A stretch of 64,000 nt of DNA from Physcomitrium patens (lineage: Eukaryota; Streptophyta; Bryopsida; Funariales; Funariaceae). Location of the stretch: the NCBI RefSeq assembly GCF_000002425.4, contig NC_037265.1, positions 11,984,330 through 12,048,329 of the forward strand. Reading direction: 5' to 3'. Within the stretch, counting starts at the first letter, position 1, and each line of letters begins with the position of its first letter. The notes beneath the pieces are model-generated. The model ran no database searches, was not told the DNA's origin, and was given only the letters and a program-made list of their open reading frames with translations. A program made the position numbers and the translations under genes. This document shows, piece by piece, positions 1 to 12,193 of this stretch.

Positions 1-1370
1 GTTTATCACAGACACCTCATAATATTATTGTAGTTACTGGCTTTGTAGATTGATTCTCAAAGCAACTTCATTTAGTTCCAATGCGCTTTGATATTGATGT
101 TCCAACATTTATACAAGTCTTTTTTTACATTATCTTTTGTCACCATAGATTACCTCATGTCATTGTTTCAAATTGAGACATGTGCTTCACGAGGAGTTTT
201 TCAAAGACCTTATTCAAGCTACTGGATACACGACTTATCATGTCTATGGCCTTCTATCTTCAAACAAATGAAGAAATAGAGCATGCAAATCTGATCCTAC
301 ATGATATACTACAAGCATTTGTAGCAATTCACTATAATGATTGGAATAAATATTTGATGCCTTTGAAATTTGCCTAGAATGATAGTATTCAAGTAAGTAC
401 CAATTATTCACTATTCTTTCTTAATACCAATGAACATTTGATTATGCCAGTAATTCTTTATTATCATATCAACACCAACAATCCAACAATAGAGGAGTTT
501 ATATAATGGCTTACAACGGCCTTGCAAGAGGCACAACATTATTTGTTTATTGCGCAAAATTGATAGAAGCAATATGCAGATAACCACCGGCAAGACAAGA
601 CCTTCTGAAAAGGTGACCAAGTATTATTCTTCAATGACAATCTTCTACTTGCTATATCAATCCAAGTCCATAAGCTAGTACCTCAATGGCTTGGACCTTT
701 TTGCATATCTGGAATAATTTCTAATGTTGCATACTACCACAAGTTTTTACCACATAAGTGGGTCTATCCAATCTTTCATATTTTGTAGCTCAAGGAGTTT
801 CACATTGAACCAAAGTATTTTTCAAACCAACACCAACCACCACTACTACCACCAATTGTTATTGATGACCAATAGGAATATGAAGTGGATAATATTTTGG
901 AACATCACTACATTTGTTGTAGTAATAGATGTCCACAACTTTGATACAAAGTACTTTAGAAAGATTATTCTTTCTATAATGTAATGTGAGAATTCACATA
1001 AAACCTCACTTATTATCAAGAAATCTTTTAGAAATACCACCAAAAGTGAAATGATTGACATTCTAGTAAATTCTAAGATAGTTGAACAAAGTATAAATAG
1101 GACTGAGTAAGACCATTTGGACATTTGGTCAAATATGGCTTCAAACTCTTTCACTTGATAAAATTTGGTTTTCTTACTGTGTTCTATGAGATTTTATTTG
1201 GTTTTATTTAGTTCTATTCTCTTCTACTCAGTCTTGTCTTTTAGATTTCATTTTCTTTAGTTACTTTCAGTTTTATTTTAGTGTGTTTCGTTGTACATTG
1301 TATCCAAATCTTTGTTATTATGGATTTGATAAGGTTTTAGATCTTAGAAAATTTGGTCGTTTTTGACTTG
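1..1370 (+). mobile_element. Gypsy LTR element, 3' part (fossil A)
   Basis: Decayed 3' part of a Ty3/Gypsy retrotransposon on the plus strand, cut by the left window edge. The first ~900 bases carry the integrase C-terminal half and the linker after it; phrases such as RWIGPF-like QWLGPF, HKWVYPIFH and LPPIVIDDQ-EYEVDNIL are typical of the Gypsy integrase tail leading to a chromodomain. From about 980 the sequence turns non-coding and contains a TATA-like AGTATAAATAGG near 1090, as expected of an LTR. It ends where minus-strand element B begins, near 1370. It is very broken (many breaks), so it is old. The family is clear; the exact LTR borders are not. Confidence 0.7.
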
Positions 1371-4300
1371 ATTATTATTAATTTTTATAAGAAGAGATCA
1401 CTTTTGTCATCTTTTTGATATATCTATTGTCTTATATGACTCAAAAAGAGACAAATGGAACACAAGATGGATCTTTATTAATTCTAATAGATATAATCAA
1501 TAAGCAACTAGATTGATTTGTTTATAAATTAAAAAAGATTAAATCCTATAATAATCTAACTTATCACAATAATAAATAGTCTTGATATTGCTACAAAGTA
1601 ACTATACCTTATGATCCACATTGAAATGTGATTATTCTTTGCAATATATATTTGCATTAGTTTTTTGTCATTTTTGAGCTTTATTTAACTACATCTTCAT
1701 TGTAGCATATAGCTTTGATAAATGATTTGTCAAATCTTTTGCTTTAGAATTATTAACTTTTGAAAAGTTAAAAATATTAAGTTATAGATGATTACCATAA
1801 TTAATAAAGAAAAGTGTTTGTTGAATAGAAGAATGTAATAAATTATTGTACACAAAATCTGCCTATAGCAAAAGAATTGTTCAATCATCTTGATAATAGT
1901 TGATGGTATACCTCAAATATTATTCAAGTACTTGATTCACTAATTTTGTTTGTCTATTAGTTTGAAGATAAAAGATCAAATAAAATTTTATATTCACCTT
2001 CAATATTTTAAAAAAGATTTTTTTAAATCTTAATACAAATTATGTCCCTTTATTTCATATAATATCTTATGGCAATCCATAATAGTGATAGATGTTGTCA
2101 AAAAAAACTTAGTTATTTCTTCATCTAAAATAGATTTTATATATGATACAAAATATGCTATTTTGATGAAACAATCTATGATCACGAATATAGAGTCATA
2201 TGAACTTGAACTTAGAAGATCCATAATAAAATCTATAGAAATAGAGGACCATGGTTGTTTTGATATAAGCAATGGTTGGAGAAGTCCATAAGGTTGATGA
2301 TGAAGAGTTTTTGACCTTGAGCAAATGTCACATAAATTTACAAAGTCTTTTATAACCTTTGATATTTGTGGCCACTAAAAATCTCTAGATATAAGCTCAT
2401 AAGTATTGTTGTATCTAAAATGTGATACTATTGGAAAGTCGTGACAAGCTTGAGAATATATAAATATACTTTTTCTATTAGAACATATAAGTAACCTTCA
2501 AAATAGACTTGGTTGTTCTTAAATTTGAACTTAGAAGTATCATTAGATTTAAAAGAAGTATTCTTAATATTATAAACAAGAAGATCAAAAGACATACTTG
2601 ATTGAATATGCTTGACAAAGCTTAAATCAATAGTTAATATTGATTTATTACTCAAAGATAAAATTACTCCGGCTTCAAAGCAAGTGTTCTTTGTTGATCA
2701 AAAGCTACAACTTTTTTTTTGGTACAAGATAAGAATGTCTAAAAAGTATGTTTGATAAACTTTATTATTTTTTAGGTTGATATATGATCTTAAAATCAAA
2801 TATTAATAATAATATGCTTTAACAAACTTAGCAATGATTCAATATATATGTTAACATGAAATATTTGAGGTTCTTGTGATCCATATATATAGTGATTAGA
2901 TTACAAGTACCTTTTAGATAATGACATAATTCCTAAAAAGAATTAATAATTACAAGAAGTTTTGTATTGTGGATTTTATAATTGATCTTTGATACTAAAA
3001 ATTTCTTAGAATAAAAAGCTAATGGGTAGAATTTGTTATTTGCTTCTTTTGTGATAATATCACACCTAAGATAAAGATTGATGCATGTGTTTCTATAAAA
3101 AAATACCTTAGAGAAGTCAATGCAATACAAGATTGGTAAAAAAATAAATTTCTTGTTCAAATCATCAAACAATGCTTTGGCTTCTTTATTCTACTTAAAT
3201 TTGTTTTTACAAGTCAAATACGTAAGTGGAATTAAAAATTTAAAAAAATCTTAATAAAGATCCGATAATAATTGACAAAGTCCAAAAAGTATTGTGCATC
3301 TCTAACTATTTTTGAAATCTTCTATTCTATAATAATTTGAACTTTTTTAAGATCCATCATTAGCCTTTTGTTAAAAATAATATACTCTAAGAAGTCAACT
3401 TAAGTAGTATGGAATATACACTTTTCCATCTTGATACATATTCCTACATCTCTAAGTTTTTGTAATATATGACAAACATAAAGTTTATGTTCTTTTATAT
3501 TTTTAGAGTAGATTAAAATATTTTCTAAATAATAGACAATAAAATCATTAAAAAACTTATAATAAACATCATTCATAAGATGTTAAAAAGTATCTGATGT
3601 ATTTGTGAATTCAAAAGGCATAATATTATAATCAAAATATTCATATCTAGTTTAAAGATTAATCTTCTATTCATTTTTTTCTTTGATGTTGATCATATTA
3701 TTTGCTCTTTATAGATCTATTTTTATACAGATCTTTAATTGATTCAATTGTTTAAGAAGTCCTAAAATTAGACATAAAGAATACATATTCCTAATAGTGA
3801 TCTTATTAAACCTTTAATAGTCTATGCACATCTGTAAAGATTCATCTTTTTTCTTCATAAATAAGATAGAAGCTCTTGATAAAAATTTTGAATAGTATAT
3901 GACGTTCTTAACTAAATTCTCTTCAATTTATTCTTTTGATACAACCAACTTATTTTGCAATACGTTGTGGATTGGTCTAAATGGCCATTAAGCTCTTTTT
4001 TAAAGATTAATTAAACAATCATAGAATTAATATTTCAAAAGAATATTTGAATTTTTTTTTTAAAAAAAAAATATCTTGAAAATCTTGATATTGGCTAGGG
4101 ATATTACTTGACATGTTTCTACTATTAAAAATAGGCATAGTACATATAGCAAAAGACAACTCTTTTTTTGTTGCATATATGAAAGCTCTTGTATTTATTA
4201 TTAAAGGTTTAGATATATTAGACTTATATATTTTTACCTTATTAATAGAATTTTGGATTAAATTACAAAAAAAATCAAGGTTACAAGAAATTCAATCTAT

Positions 4301-6059
4301 TTGAGGATTATTTTTTCTAATCATAATAATCCTAAAATAATCAAATTAAAAAGAGATCTTATCACATTAAATATTATTATACTATTATGATCTTTAATTA
4401 CTATATTTAAAAGAATAGTCTTATAGATAACATTTCTAAAGGTAAAAAATGACCATCAATGTTTTCTATATATATGGCTTTAGATTTTTTGATTAAATAT
4501 ATTTTTTATTTTTTAACAAAGTCATTGATAAAGTAAGCTAAGGCTTTTAAATCTAATAAGGTAAAGTCTTTGTAATTCTTAGGTCTTAAATATACATCTA
4601 TTGTAAAATAAAGATGAAGGATTTGAGGAGAGATTAGGATCTTTCTTAGATATTGCACATGATTTTAGCTTCATAGTTCCTATTGTAGTTAAAAAAAACT
4701 TATGTTTTGATGTATTATCTTTTTTAGTAATCCTGGTTCTCATTTTGTGATTGTATTGTTTCTTTTGATAATGTTTAGTGTGCTTAGCTTCTCTATAATA
4801 TAAGCACAAATAGTGTTGATGATGTTAAATCTTTTCTTACTTTTTAAGAAATTTAAAACATATTGTATCAATTTGCATTGGTTCTAGCCTTAATAAATAA
4901 ATTTTTGAAAACTTAAGAGTTGCTATCATTACTTGATTCATTCCTCTCTAGCCAAATCTTTATTCTTGATGTCTTTCAAATAATTAATTATTACATGCCA
5001 TTGAGCAATAAATTATTTTAAAGAATCTATTTTTGATATCGTTAATAATATATCTTTGATATTATCCTTCAATCTATATTGAAATTAATTAATATCGGCT
5101 TTGTTATTTCAATTCACATCACAAGCAAGGTTTTAAAATTTTATAGCATATATAATAGCTAACCATGATTCTTATTGTAAAAATAATAGTTTGATCATTG
5201 TTACTCTTTCTTCATGACTTTCTCCAAATGTGGCTATAAACACTTCTAAGAATGAATTCAAATTATAAAAGAATTGTGAATTCTTTTCTATCAAGGGTAC
5301 AAATCAAAAAAGAGTACTTTGAGATAGAAAGATACATATGAATCCAACTTAAGTAAATCCATTAAGATATTAAAATAGATACAATCTTAGATAAAGCTTA
5401 ACTTTTTATAAAAAATCTTAGAAATTTTGATTTTAATCCTTCAAACTTCTTGTGCATATTAATTCTTGTCTCTCTCATACTTATAAAAGTAGGACTTTTT
5501 AGATTTAGTTGAAAGGTTGATCTATTTACTTCTTTCAATTGTACAACTTCTTGACATATACCTTGGACTTCTTTCAAAAGTATAAGAATAATAATTCCAT
5601 TGTTGGCATTGGTGATGTATGAAATTTCTACCTTAAGAGTTTTAACAAGCTTGTGAAGATCTGCGATAATTGTAAATATATCCTTTCTTTTGCCAAGTAT
5701 AAAATCTATGATTTTTCTTTCCATTTTAAACAACTTAATAAATCCACAAGTCAAATTGAAGGAAGGTAATCTATAACTTCTAATATCAAAAAATAATTCT
5801 ACAAAGAAGGGTAATTTTTTCACTTTAAAAAAAAATAGTATTAGAAAACTAAACTATTTGTTTAAAGGTGGATAATCTATAATCTTTAAAATAAAATACT
5901 ATAAATAATATATTTTATTTACTTCTAAAATAAGATAAGAATAACGAATTAGCACTCTTATCAAAGTAATAAAGATACGAATAAAAATAAGAACTTCAAA
6001 TCACTCTTATATAATTCAAAAAAAATAAATATGCACTCTAAAAGTAATATAGTATTAAG

Positions 6060-7345
6060 ACTAGAATGGCTATTGCCAAAAACAAGAAAAATATAGATCC
6101 TTGAAATTAAACTAAAAACAAGATGTTGATAAGAATGAAAAAGGCTTCACTTTTTTTTCTATATATACTATCTTCCTAGGAGCTATATGGCAACATTCTA
6201 TAGGACCTCTAGCATGTGTTGAAATTGAAAGACATATGTCTTAACTTACAAGGCAAATTTCTTATATGTACATCAGATTGTTAGCTTGTACCACAAGCTA
6301 TTAATATGTGTAATATATTGCTAACTTATTGGCTAAGTTTTCAACCTACCAATCACTTATAAACATGTATAAAGATAAATTTATTGTCGTATTTCATGTG
6401 TTCTTACTTGAAAATATACTAAGTATTTAATTTTGAAAGGTAAATAAAAATGTAATAATTCTATAAAGTCTAATAGAGCCTTAAATAAACTTCAAGTAAT
6501 CCCTATAATAATTTAGTTTTAAAGAAAAATAACAAGAAATCTTTAAAAAATATAAAAATAAACTTTTAAAGAAACCACAATAATCTTAAAGAAATATCAA
6601 AAATAGAAATTTTATAGAATCAAAAAAGAATCCTTAAAAAATACTAAAAATAAAAAACATAATATAATCTTAATTGAAGTCCTTATTGCATCTTAAACAA
6701 ATCCTTAATCAAATTTGTAAACTTATTTTTATTTTTCAAACCCTCATTCCACAAAAAAAACCATTAACTATGAAAATTCTTCAAAATCTTAATATTGATT
6801 TATATGACACGAAATCAATGCTTAAAAATCTTTCTTCAAGTCAATCTTCAAATTCCACTCTCCAATGTACAAAAAAATTCCAAATGTTTGTAGGTGTTTG
6901 GTTTTGTGCCTTGGGGTCTGCTTTTGACCAAAGTTGATAGCTGGTCCTCTTCAGGTATCAATTCTTAGCTTCTTGAGGTAAGTTTTGCTAAAATCTACTC
7001 TTAATTTCTTCTTATACATGTCTATATCATTTAATTTTCCAATCTACTTTGTTTTTCTTTATTTATGGCCCTTCAAAGTAAGTAGAAGTCCATTTTGCAA
7101 AAAGATAGCATTAGCATTTTTTAATTTTACTATTTTTTTTACTATTATCTATATTTTTAAGATAATTTTTTACAATGTTTTAAAATAAAATCTATAATAT
7201 AATTTTTTCTTCTTTTTTTCATTTCTTAATCATGTTACATCACAATACCATGTCTATAAAGCTTTTAAGAAGGTTTTTTAAAAGATATTATGAAATTAAT
7301 CTATTTTAATCTACTTATATCTAATCATATTACCTAGATAATTTT
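6060..7345 (-). repeat. LTR of Gypsy fossil B, with insertion
   Basis: Matches the LTR of fossil D (39422 to about 39990) in inverse orientation. The shared segments include the block around 6120-6400 (the TATA-like ATAGTATATATAGA stretch and the block ending in GGCAATAGYCATTCTA) and a block near 7255-7345 (ATTATCTAGGTAATATG). Between these two blocks B has about 850 bases more than D; the extra DNA is described as its own repeat at 6430-7245. The outer LTR end next to the Helitron looks lost. Confidence 0.7.
6430..7245 (-). repeat. Non-coding repeat R inside the Gypsy LTR
   Basis: Block of about 0.8 kb that separates two pieces of the Gypsy B LTR. Its reverse complement resembles the DNA at 8940-10130 that splits the Helitron: shared phrases include GCAGACC..AAGGCACAAAACC (vs CAGACCTTAAAGCACAAAGCC), GATTTCGTGTCATA (vs GGTTTCATGTCATT), and a run of TTTATTTTTATATTT...AGATTTCTTGTTATTTTTCTTT. 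No protein of its own is recognisable. It may be a non-autonomous LTR element or a solo LTR; the family is unknown. Confidence 0.5.
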
Positions 7346-8625
7346 TAGAATAAATTTTTGTTTGTAATAGGCTTTTCTTTTAGTTTTTTCTGTAAAATAT
7401 ATTTATAAGTATATCTATAAAAGGCATGAATATACAACAATGTAAATTAGAAATAAAGGGGATATGATCAAGTAATATATTGATGTACAATATATTGTAG
7501 TTTTAGAGGTAGAATAATACTTGTTTAGAATAAAAAAATTATAAAGAAGTTTCAAATGTGATTCAATTGTCATTGCATCTTCTGAAAATACACTTAGTAA
7601 TTTTTGATCCAAATGATGATACTCTTGAAGCCTGACCTTGTGGAGAGCAGCAAAAAATAATTTTGATGATATTTTTTGAAATGTATAAATCTATGGAAAT
7701 TGTTTAGAAATACAAGTAGCAAGAATTTTGAAAAAAATTTATACAAAATAAGATTTCAAAGAAGTAGAAAATAAGATAATATGAATTTACAATTAGAAGG
7801 TTGTATTTCATTGATCTTACTATGAGAGAAAGATTTTATCTTTAACTTCTCATAATAAAAGTACATAGGCCATATTCTATTAAAAATTTGTGATTTATAA
7901 ATGTATTACTTCAACCAAATTTTAAAAGTGCATGCTTAAAAATAAGATTATTTGAGGATGACAAAGAATGGAATAAAAAATTGAAAAGTAGTTAAGAATA
8001 TTACTCTCTATTATTTTTCTTTAATATTCATATGAGCATTTGAAGGAGCTATATATAAATTTAAAGATTTTTTTTTTGATGATGTGCCTTATTTATTGAT
8101 TCAAAATTATAAAATTGACATGCCAATAGAAAGGAAGATATTAGGTTATAGATTATTTCTTTTTGATAAAATTATTTAAGAATATAAAAGATACTTATTG
8201 ATTTTCTATTAATATTATTGTAGAAATTTAATTGGAATGAAAATACTATAAATTGAATGTTTATGGAATATATGACATGAAATTATTACAAGATAAAATA
8301 AACAATAGAAGAATATGTGCCAAAGTTGAATAATAAACAACATACCATATATTTGGATATTCTTGTTTCATTCAATAATAATCTTAAAAACCTTTATTTT
8401 TTGGAAGAACCAACTAAAAGTGGAAAGACATTTGTTTATAATATAAGAGCATTGAAGTTCCAAAGTAATAAAAAAATTATTGTGTATGTTGTTTCTTTTG
8501 GAATTGTTTCACAACTTTCAAGTAGTAAACTAAGTACATACTTTATGTTTAAAATTTTTCTCAAACTTGATGAGGATTTATTTTGCAATATTACAAAGAA
8601 CACACTATATTCTATCATATGGTAA

Positions 8626-8869
8626 TATGACTGTATGATAAAAAATAAAAATATGGCTGTTATTGTAGAAGAGTCTAATAGAGAAATGTAGTAGAAAAAT
8701 AAGAATAATTGATAGAAAGATAGTAAAAAATTTAGTATTAATAATGACATTTATAAAAAAAAAAAAAACTTTTATTTATTTTGTACAGGCATAAAAGCCT
8801 CAAATTGAAATTAATGAGGTAAATAAATAATATAGGTATTTTTAGAAAAGAATTAATAATAGGTTTAAA

Positions 8870-8909
<40 letters not shown>

Positions 8910-10262
8910 AAAAAATAAGATTTGATATCTAAAGAAGATTGGTTGCCAACTAGGATCAAAATCAGACCTTAAAGCACAAAGCCATGCACCTATGATGACT
9001 TCAAGGTTCTTTTGCCAATCAAAGAGCAAGATTTGAGAGCGAAATTAAAAAAATATTTTTGAGAGTTGGTTTCATGTCATTTGGATTAATATTAATATTT
9101 TGAAGGATTTTTAAAGTGGGCTTAGATTTTAAGAAATAAATATAAGTTTACAAATTTGAGGATTTTGTAAATTTGGCATGAATATAAATAAAAATTTGGC
9201 ATGTATATAAATAAAAATTTGGCAATTTGTTGTTATACTTGTTGTAAATGTGTATGAGAAATTTGAAGTCAATTAAGTAGGTAGATTAAAGTATATGAGA
9301 ATTTTTGTGGATTATGGCCCCAAAAATTGGAATTCAAAGGACCAATAAGGATTTCAAGATATCTATCAATCTGTCAAATGGATTGAAATAAATCTTTTCT
9401 CAAAGTTAGCTAGTTTGGCTTCTAAAAATTATAAAAAGTTTGAGACTAATAGAAGAGTGAAAATAAGAGATCATGGCTCAGAAATATCAACATTAAGGTT
9501 AGAGAAGGAAGCTCGTCCATATTTGAGTAGAATTTAGGAATTATCATCTATTTGATATGTGCGATTTTCTTCAAATATTTTGTGCTTGTTAATAACTTAG
9601 TTGTTGAAAATTTTATAAATTTTGAGTCAAAATGAACAATTCCATCTTTAGTTATTGAATTTTCAATGTGCTATAAGATTTGTTAAGAGTTTCTTTAAGA
9701 TATAGGATTTGGTTGGGATTTTCTTATGATTTGATTTAAGATTTGGTTAGGATTTAAGATTTTCTAAGATTTCATTAGAATTGATCTAGGATTTAGGATT
9801 TGATTAAGATTTAGTTGGAATTTAGGATTTTATTATGATTTAATTAAGATTTGATCCAGAATTTGATTAAGATTCATTAGGATTTTAATTAGGATTAAAT
9901 TAAAGTTGAATCAAGTTTTATTTACGATTTATTTAGGATTTCTAATTTTGATATTTTTTAAAGGTTATTGTTATTTCTTTAAGGTTTATTTTTATATTTC
10001 TTTAGGATTTCTTTGTTATTTTTCTTTGATATTAATTTATAATTTCTTTGTGTTTTTTTTTGTAAATTCTTTTAAATTTACTTTGGATTTGTTAAATTTT
10101 GATTAGAATTATTAAAGATTACTTAAAATTTATTTAAGACTTGAATATACTTAGTAGGATTGTTATTGTATTTCTACATACCTTCCACAACTAAGTACCC
10201 AATGCATTCTCAAGTAAGAATATACATAATAAGACAATACAAATATATTATAAAAAGAAATT
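8626..10262 (+). repeat. Repeat R copy inserted in Helitron helicase
   Basis: About 1.6 kb of non-coding, AT-rich DNA sits between the helicase segments ...YSIIW and ...LIILDEVAMQHHH, which are adjacent in normal Helitron helicases. Both sides carry a similar short sequence, ATTCTATCAT on the left and ATTCTTATCAT on the right, which could be a decayed target-site duplication. The interior at 9660-9900 is rich in degenerate (T)TAAGATTTGGTTAGGATTT units. A related copy in the other orientation lies at 6430-7245. There is no recognisable coding capacity. Confidence 0.55.
8875..8904. repeat. (TA)n microsatellite
   Basis: About 15 uninterrupted TA units inside repeat R. Confidence 0.95.
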
Positions 10263-10830
10263 CTTATCATCTTAGATGAGGTAGCAATGCAACATCACCA
10301 TTGTGCTAAGGCAATTGATAAAATGTTTGAAGACATATATGGTACTAAGAAATTATTTGGGAGAATTATTATAGTCTTTGGTAGAGATTTTTGGCAAATT
10401 TTTTCTGTTGTTGTTAAAATCTCAAGAGAAGAGATTGTTGTTGCTTCGTTGCAACAATCAAATATTTGGTCTTATATTAAAGTATGCAAGTTGACCAATA
10501 ATATGCATTTAAAAGATGTATCTAATAAAAAATGATTATTTGGTGAAAAGTTCATGAAGTTATGCATTATACAAGATTCTTACTTATGAAAACTATTTTG
10601 TATGATACAATGATTTTGAATCATCAAGGACTTTACAATAGATCATACATGGTCATTATGTTGCTCATTGATGAAGTTATTGAGGCAAGACTTTTATCCA
10701 TAGACCACAAGGAATAATTGGCTTTTCCTCCAAAGATCATATTATGTCTATCATCTACAGAGATTTTGTTCAAGTTGCAACAAAGACAGTCTCTAATAAA
10801 GGTGGGAATCACATTGACCATTAACAAAAC

Positions 10831-11092
10831 TTAAGAACAACATTGAAGAATATAAGATTATATCTTCAAATCTCCATATTTGCATACAAATAATTATATG
10901 TTGCACTTTTATAATACACTTCTCCAAATATGATTAAGATTCTATATCTTAAAAATAATGAAGATAAAAAAAAACTACCATAAATGTGGTTTTATTCAAA
11001 GTTCTTTTAACTTAGCTATTTTTATTATTGTAATAAATAAAAATTCTATTTTCTATTACAATGAAAGAACATAAATAGTTTCATTGTTTTGC

Positions 11093-11125
<33 letters not shown>

Positions 11126-12193
11126 TTATCTTAATCAACATTTCTTAAAGAGTGGTCAATTTTTGACTTAGCAACCACAAGTTAAACTTTTACACTTCTC
11201 TTGCAGTTAATGGCACATGTTTCTACTAATTACATACAAATTTCATACTGTTAAATATTATACTGTTAAGTATTTATAGTCATTAAAACATGATTAATAT
11301 GGTATTAAAACACTCAGACCACTGGAGCATAAAGTAAGAAATTTACCAAAATTAATCTACAAATTAATCTTCTTTAGCTACCACTATTTTGTTTATTTAT
11401 TTATTTATTATTTTAATATTATCAAAAGATATTTTTAATTATGCATATATTTAAATTAATTTAAATTAAATTCTATGAGTTGAAAAAAAAATTGTAATAA
11501 TATTCTATAAAAACACCATTATCAACTCTTATGTAAAAAAGTAAAATAATCTAAAAACATTTACTGAAAGTACAACACACATTATTTGAGTAACATAGTC
11601 ATTTTCTTTTTTTTTCCTTTTTTAAATCTTGGAAGAAACCAAAATCAGTGTTAAATTCAATGAATATTTGATTTAGGTATCCATCACATTGTCCTTAATA
11701 TAATTAAATTCTAACTATTGTTATCATTTCATAATTGCTAAAAAATGGATACAAAATGAATAAAATATTCCAAACGGCAGGGACATGCACATAGATAATA
11801 CAATAATTTTCACCTTGTTGAAAATCGGATGGTGCTACCCTAAAAAAATTAAAATGTTCTAATCAAATATCAGGATCAAATTAAATAGCATCTGATGTTG
11901 GAAATAAAACCCAACAAACCTCCGGCTAACCAAAACCTAGACTAGAGCTTAGCAAGAATTTAGAAAGCAGTGAACAATATATTTGGATACTCTAGAGCAA
12001 AGAGGAGGACCATAATGTATTCATGGAGCTGCTTGAGCCTCAAACTCTGTTCATGGCAGATTCAGGAACCTGCTCATGCATCCAGACTGCGAATCACATA
12101 ATTCTCACACGTAACTTTGCAAACTAAACCTCACCCAGTTTTTTGGGGAGCCCAAAAACAACAAAATGTCCGATTTTTTTACTTGTAAGAGCG
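10831..12193. other. AT-rich spacer downstream of GT92 gene
   Basis: No gene seen. It holds a TA microsatellite at about 11092-11126 and otherwise AT-rich unique-looking DNA. The last few hundred bases (from about 11900) become GC-balanced and probably belong to the 3' UTR of the GT92 gene, which is read from the other strand. Confidence 0.6.

Larger units (their letters stand above)
1371..7345 (-). mobile_element. Gypsy chromovirus, minus strand (fossil B)
   Basis: Old Ty3/Gypsy element read from high to low coordinates: 5' LTR (about 7345-6060, enlarged by an inserted repeat), gag-like region (about 5850-4900), reverse transcriptase (about 4100-3300; the motif NIMPFEFTN near 3610-3640), RNase H (about 3180-2740; FYSKKFLVSKINYKIH), and integrase (about 2700-1450; WSSISIDFIMDL, VIIDCFIKIAYF). 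The low-coordinate end stops before a recognisable chromodomain and no second LTR is seen, so the 3' end is missing. It belongs to the same family as fossil D at 37-40 kb: integrase and post-integrase DNA align closely over more than 1 kb in opposite orientation. It is heavily broken, with many breaks, and extremely AT-rich. Confidence 0.8.
7381..10830 (+). mobile_element. Helitron helicase remnant, split by insertion
   Basis: Rolling-circle transposon (Helitron) remnant; the protein normally joins a Rep nuclease to a PIF1-type 5'-3' helicase. Visible in order, in changing frames: YKYIYKRHE near 7400; IFDPNDD near 7597-7620; RERFYL and FKSACLKIRLFEDDKEWN near 7820-7975; the helicase start LNNKQHTIYLDIL with the P-loop PTKSGKTFVYN at 8317-8445; FKIFLKLDEDLFCNI near 8550-8600; then, after about 1.6 kb of foreign DNA, DEVAMQHHHCAKAIDKMF (Walker B side) and VFGRDFWQI at 10275-10410, TNNMHL near 10500, and the C-terminal piece VIEARLL...AFPPKIIL...LTINK near 10675-10830. 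It has many stops and frame changes. The Rep domain, 5'-TC end and 3' hairpin-CTRR end were not found. The call rests on long colinear similarity to plant Helitron helicases. Confidence 0.85.

Noticed and set aside
9660-9900. GGATTT/AAGATTT repeats, considered as a telomere-like tract
   Set aside because: Units are irregular and do not match the plant telomere unit TTTAGGG; they belong to repeat R.
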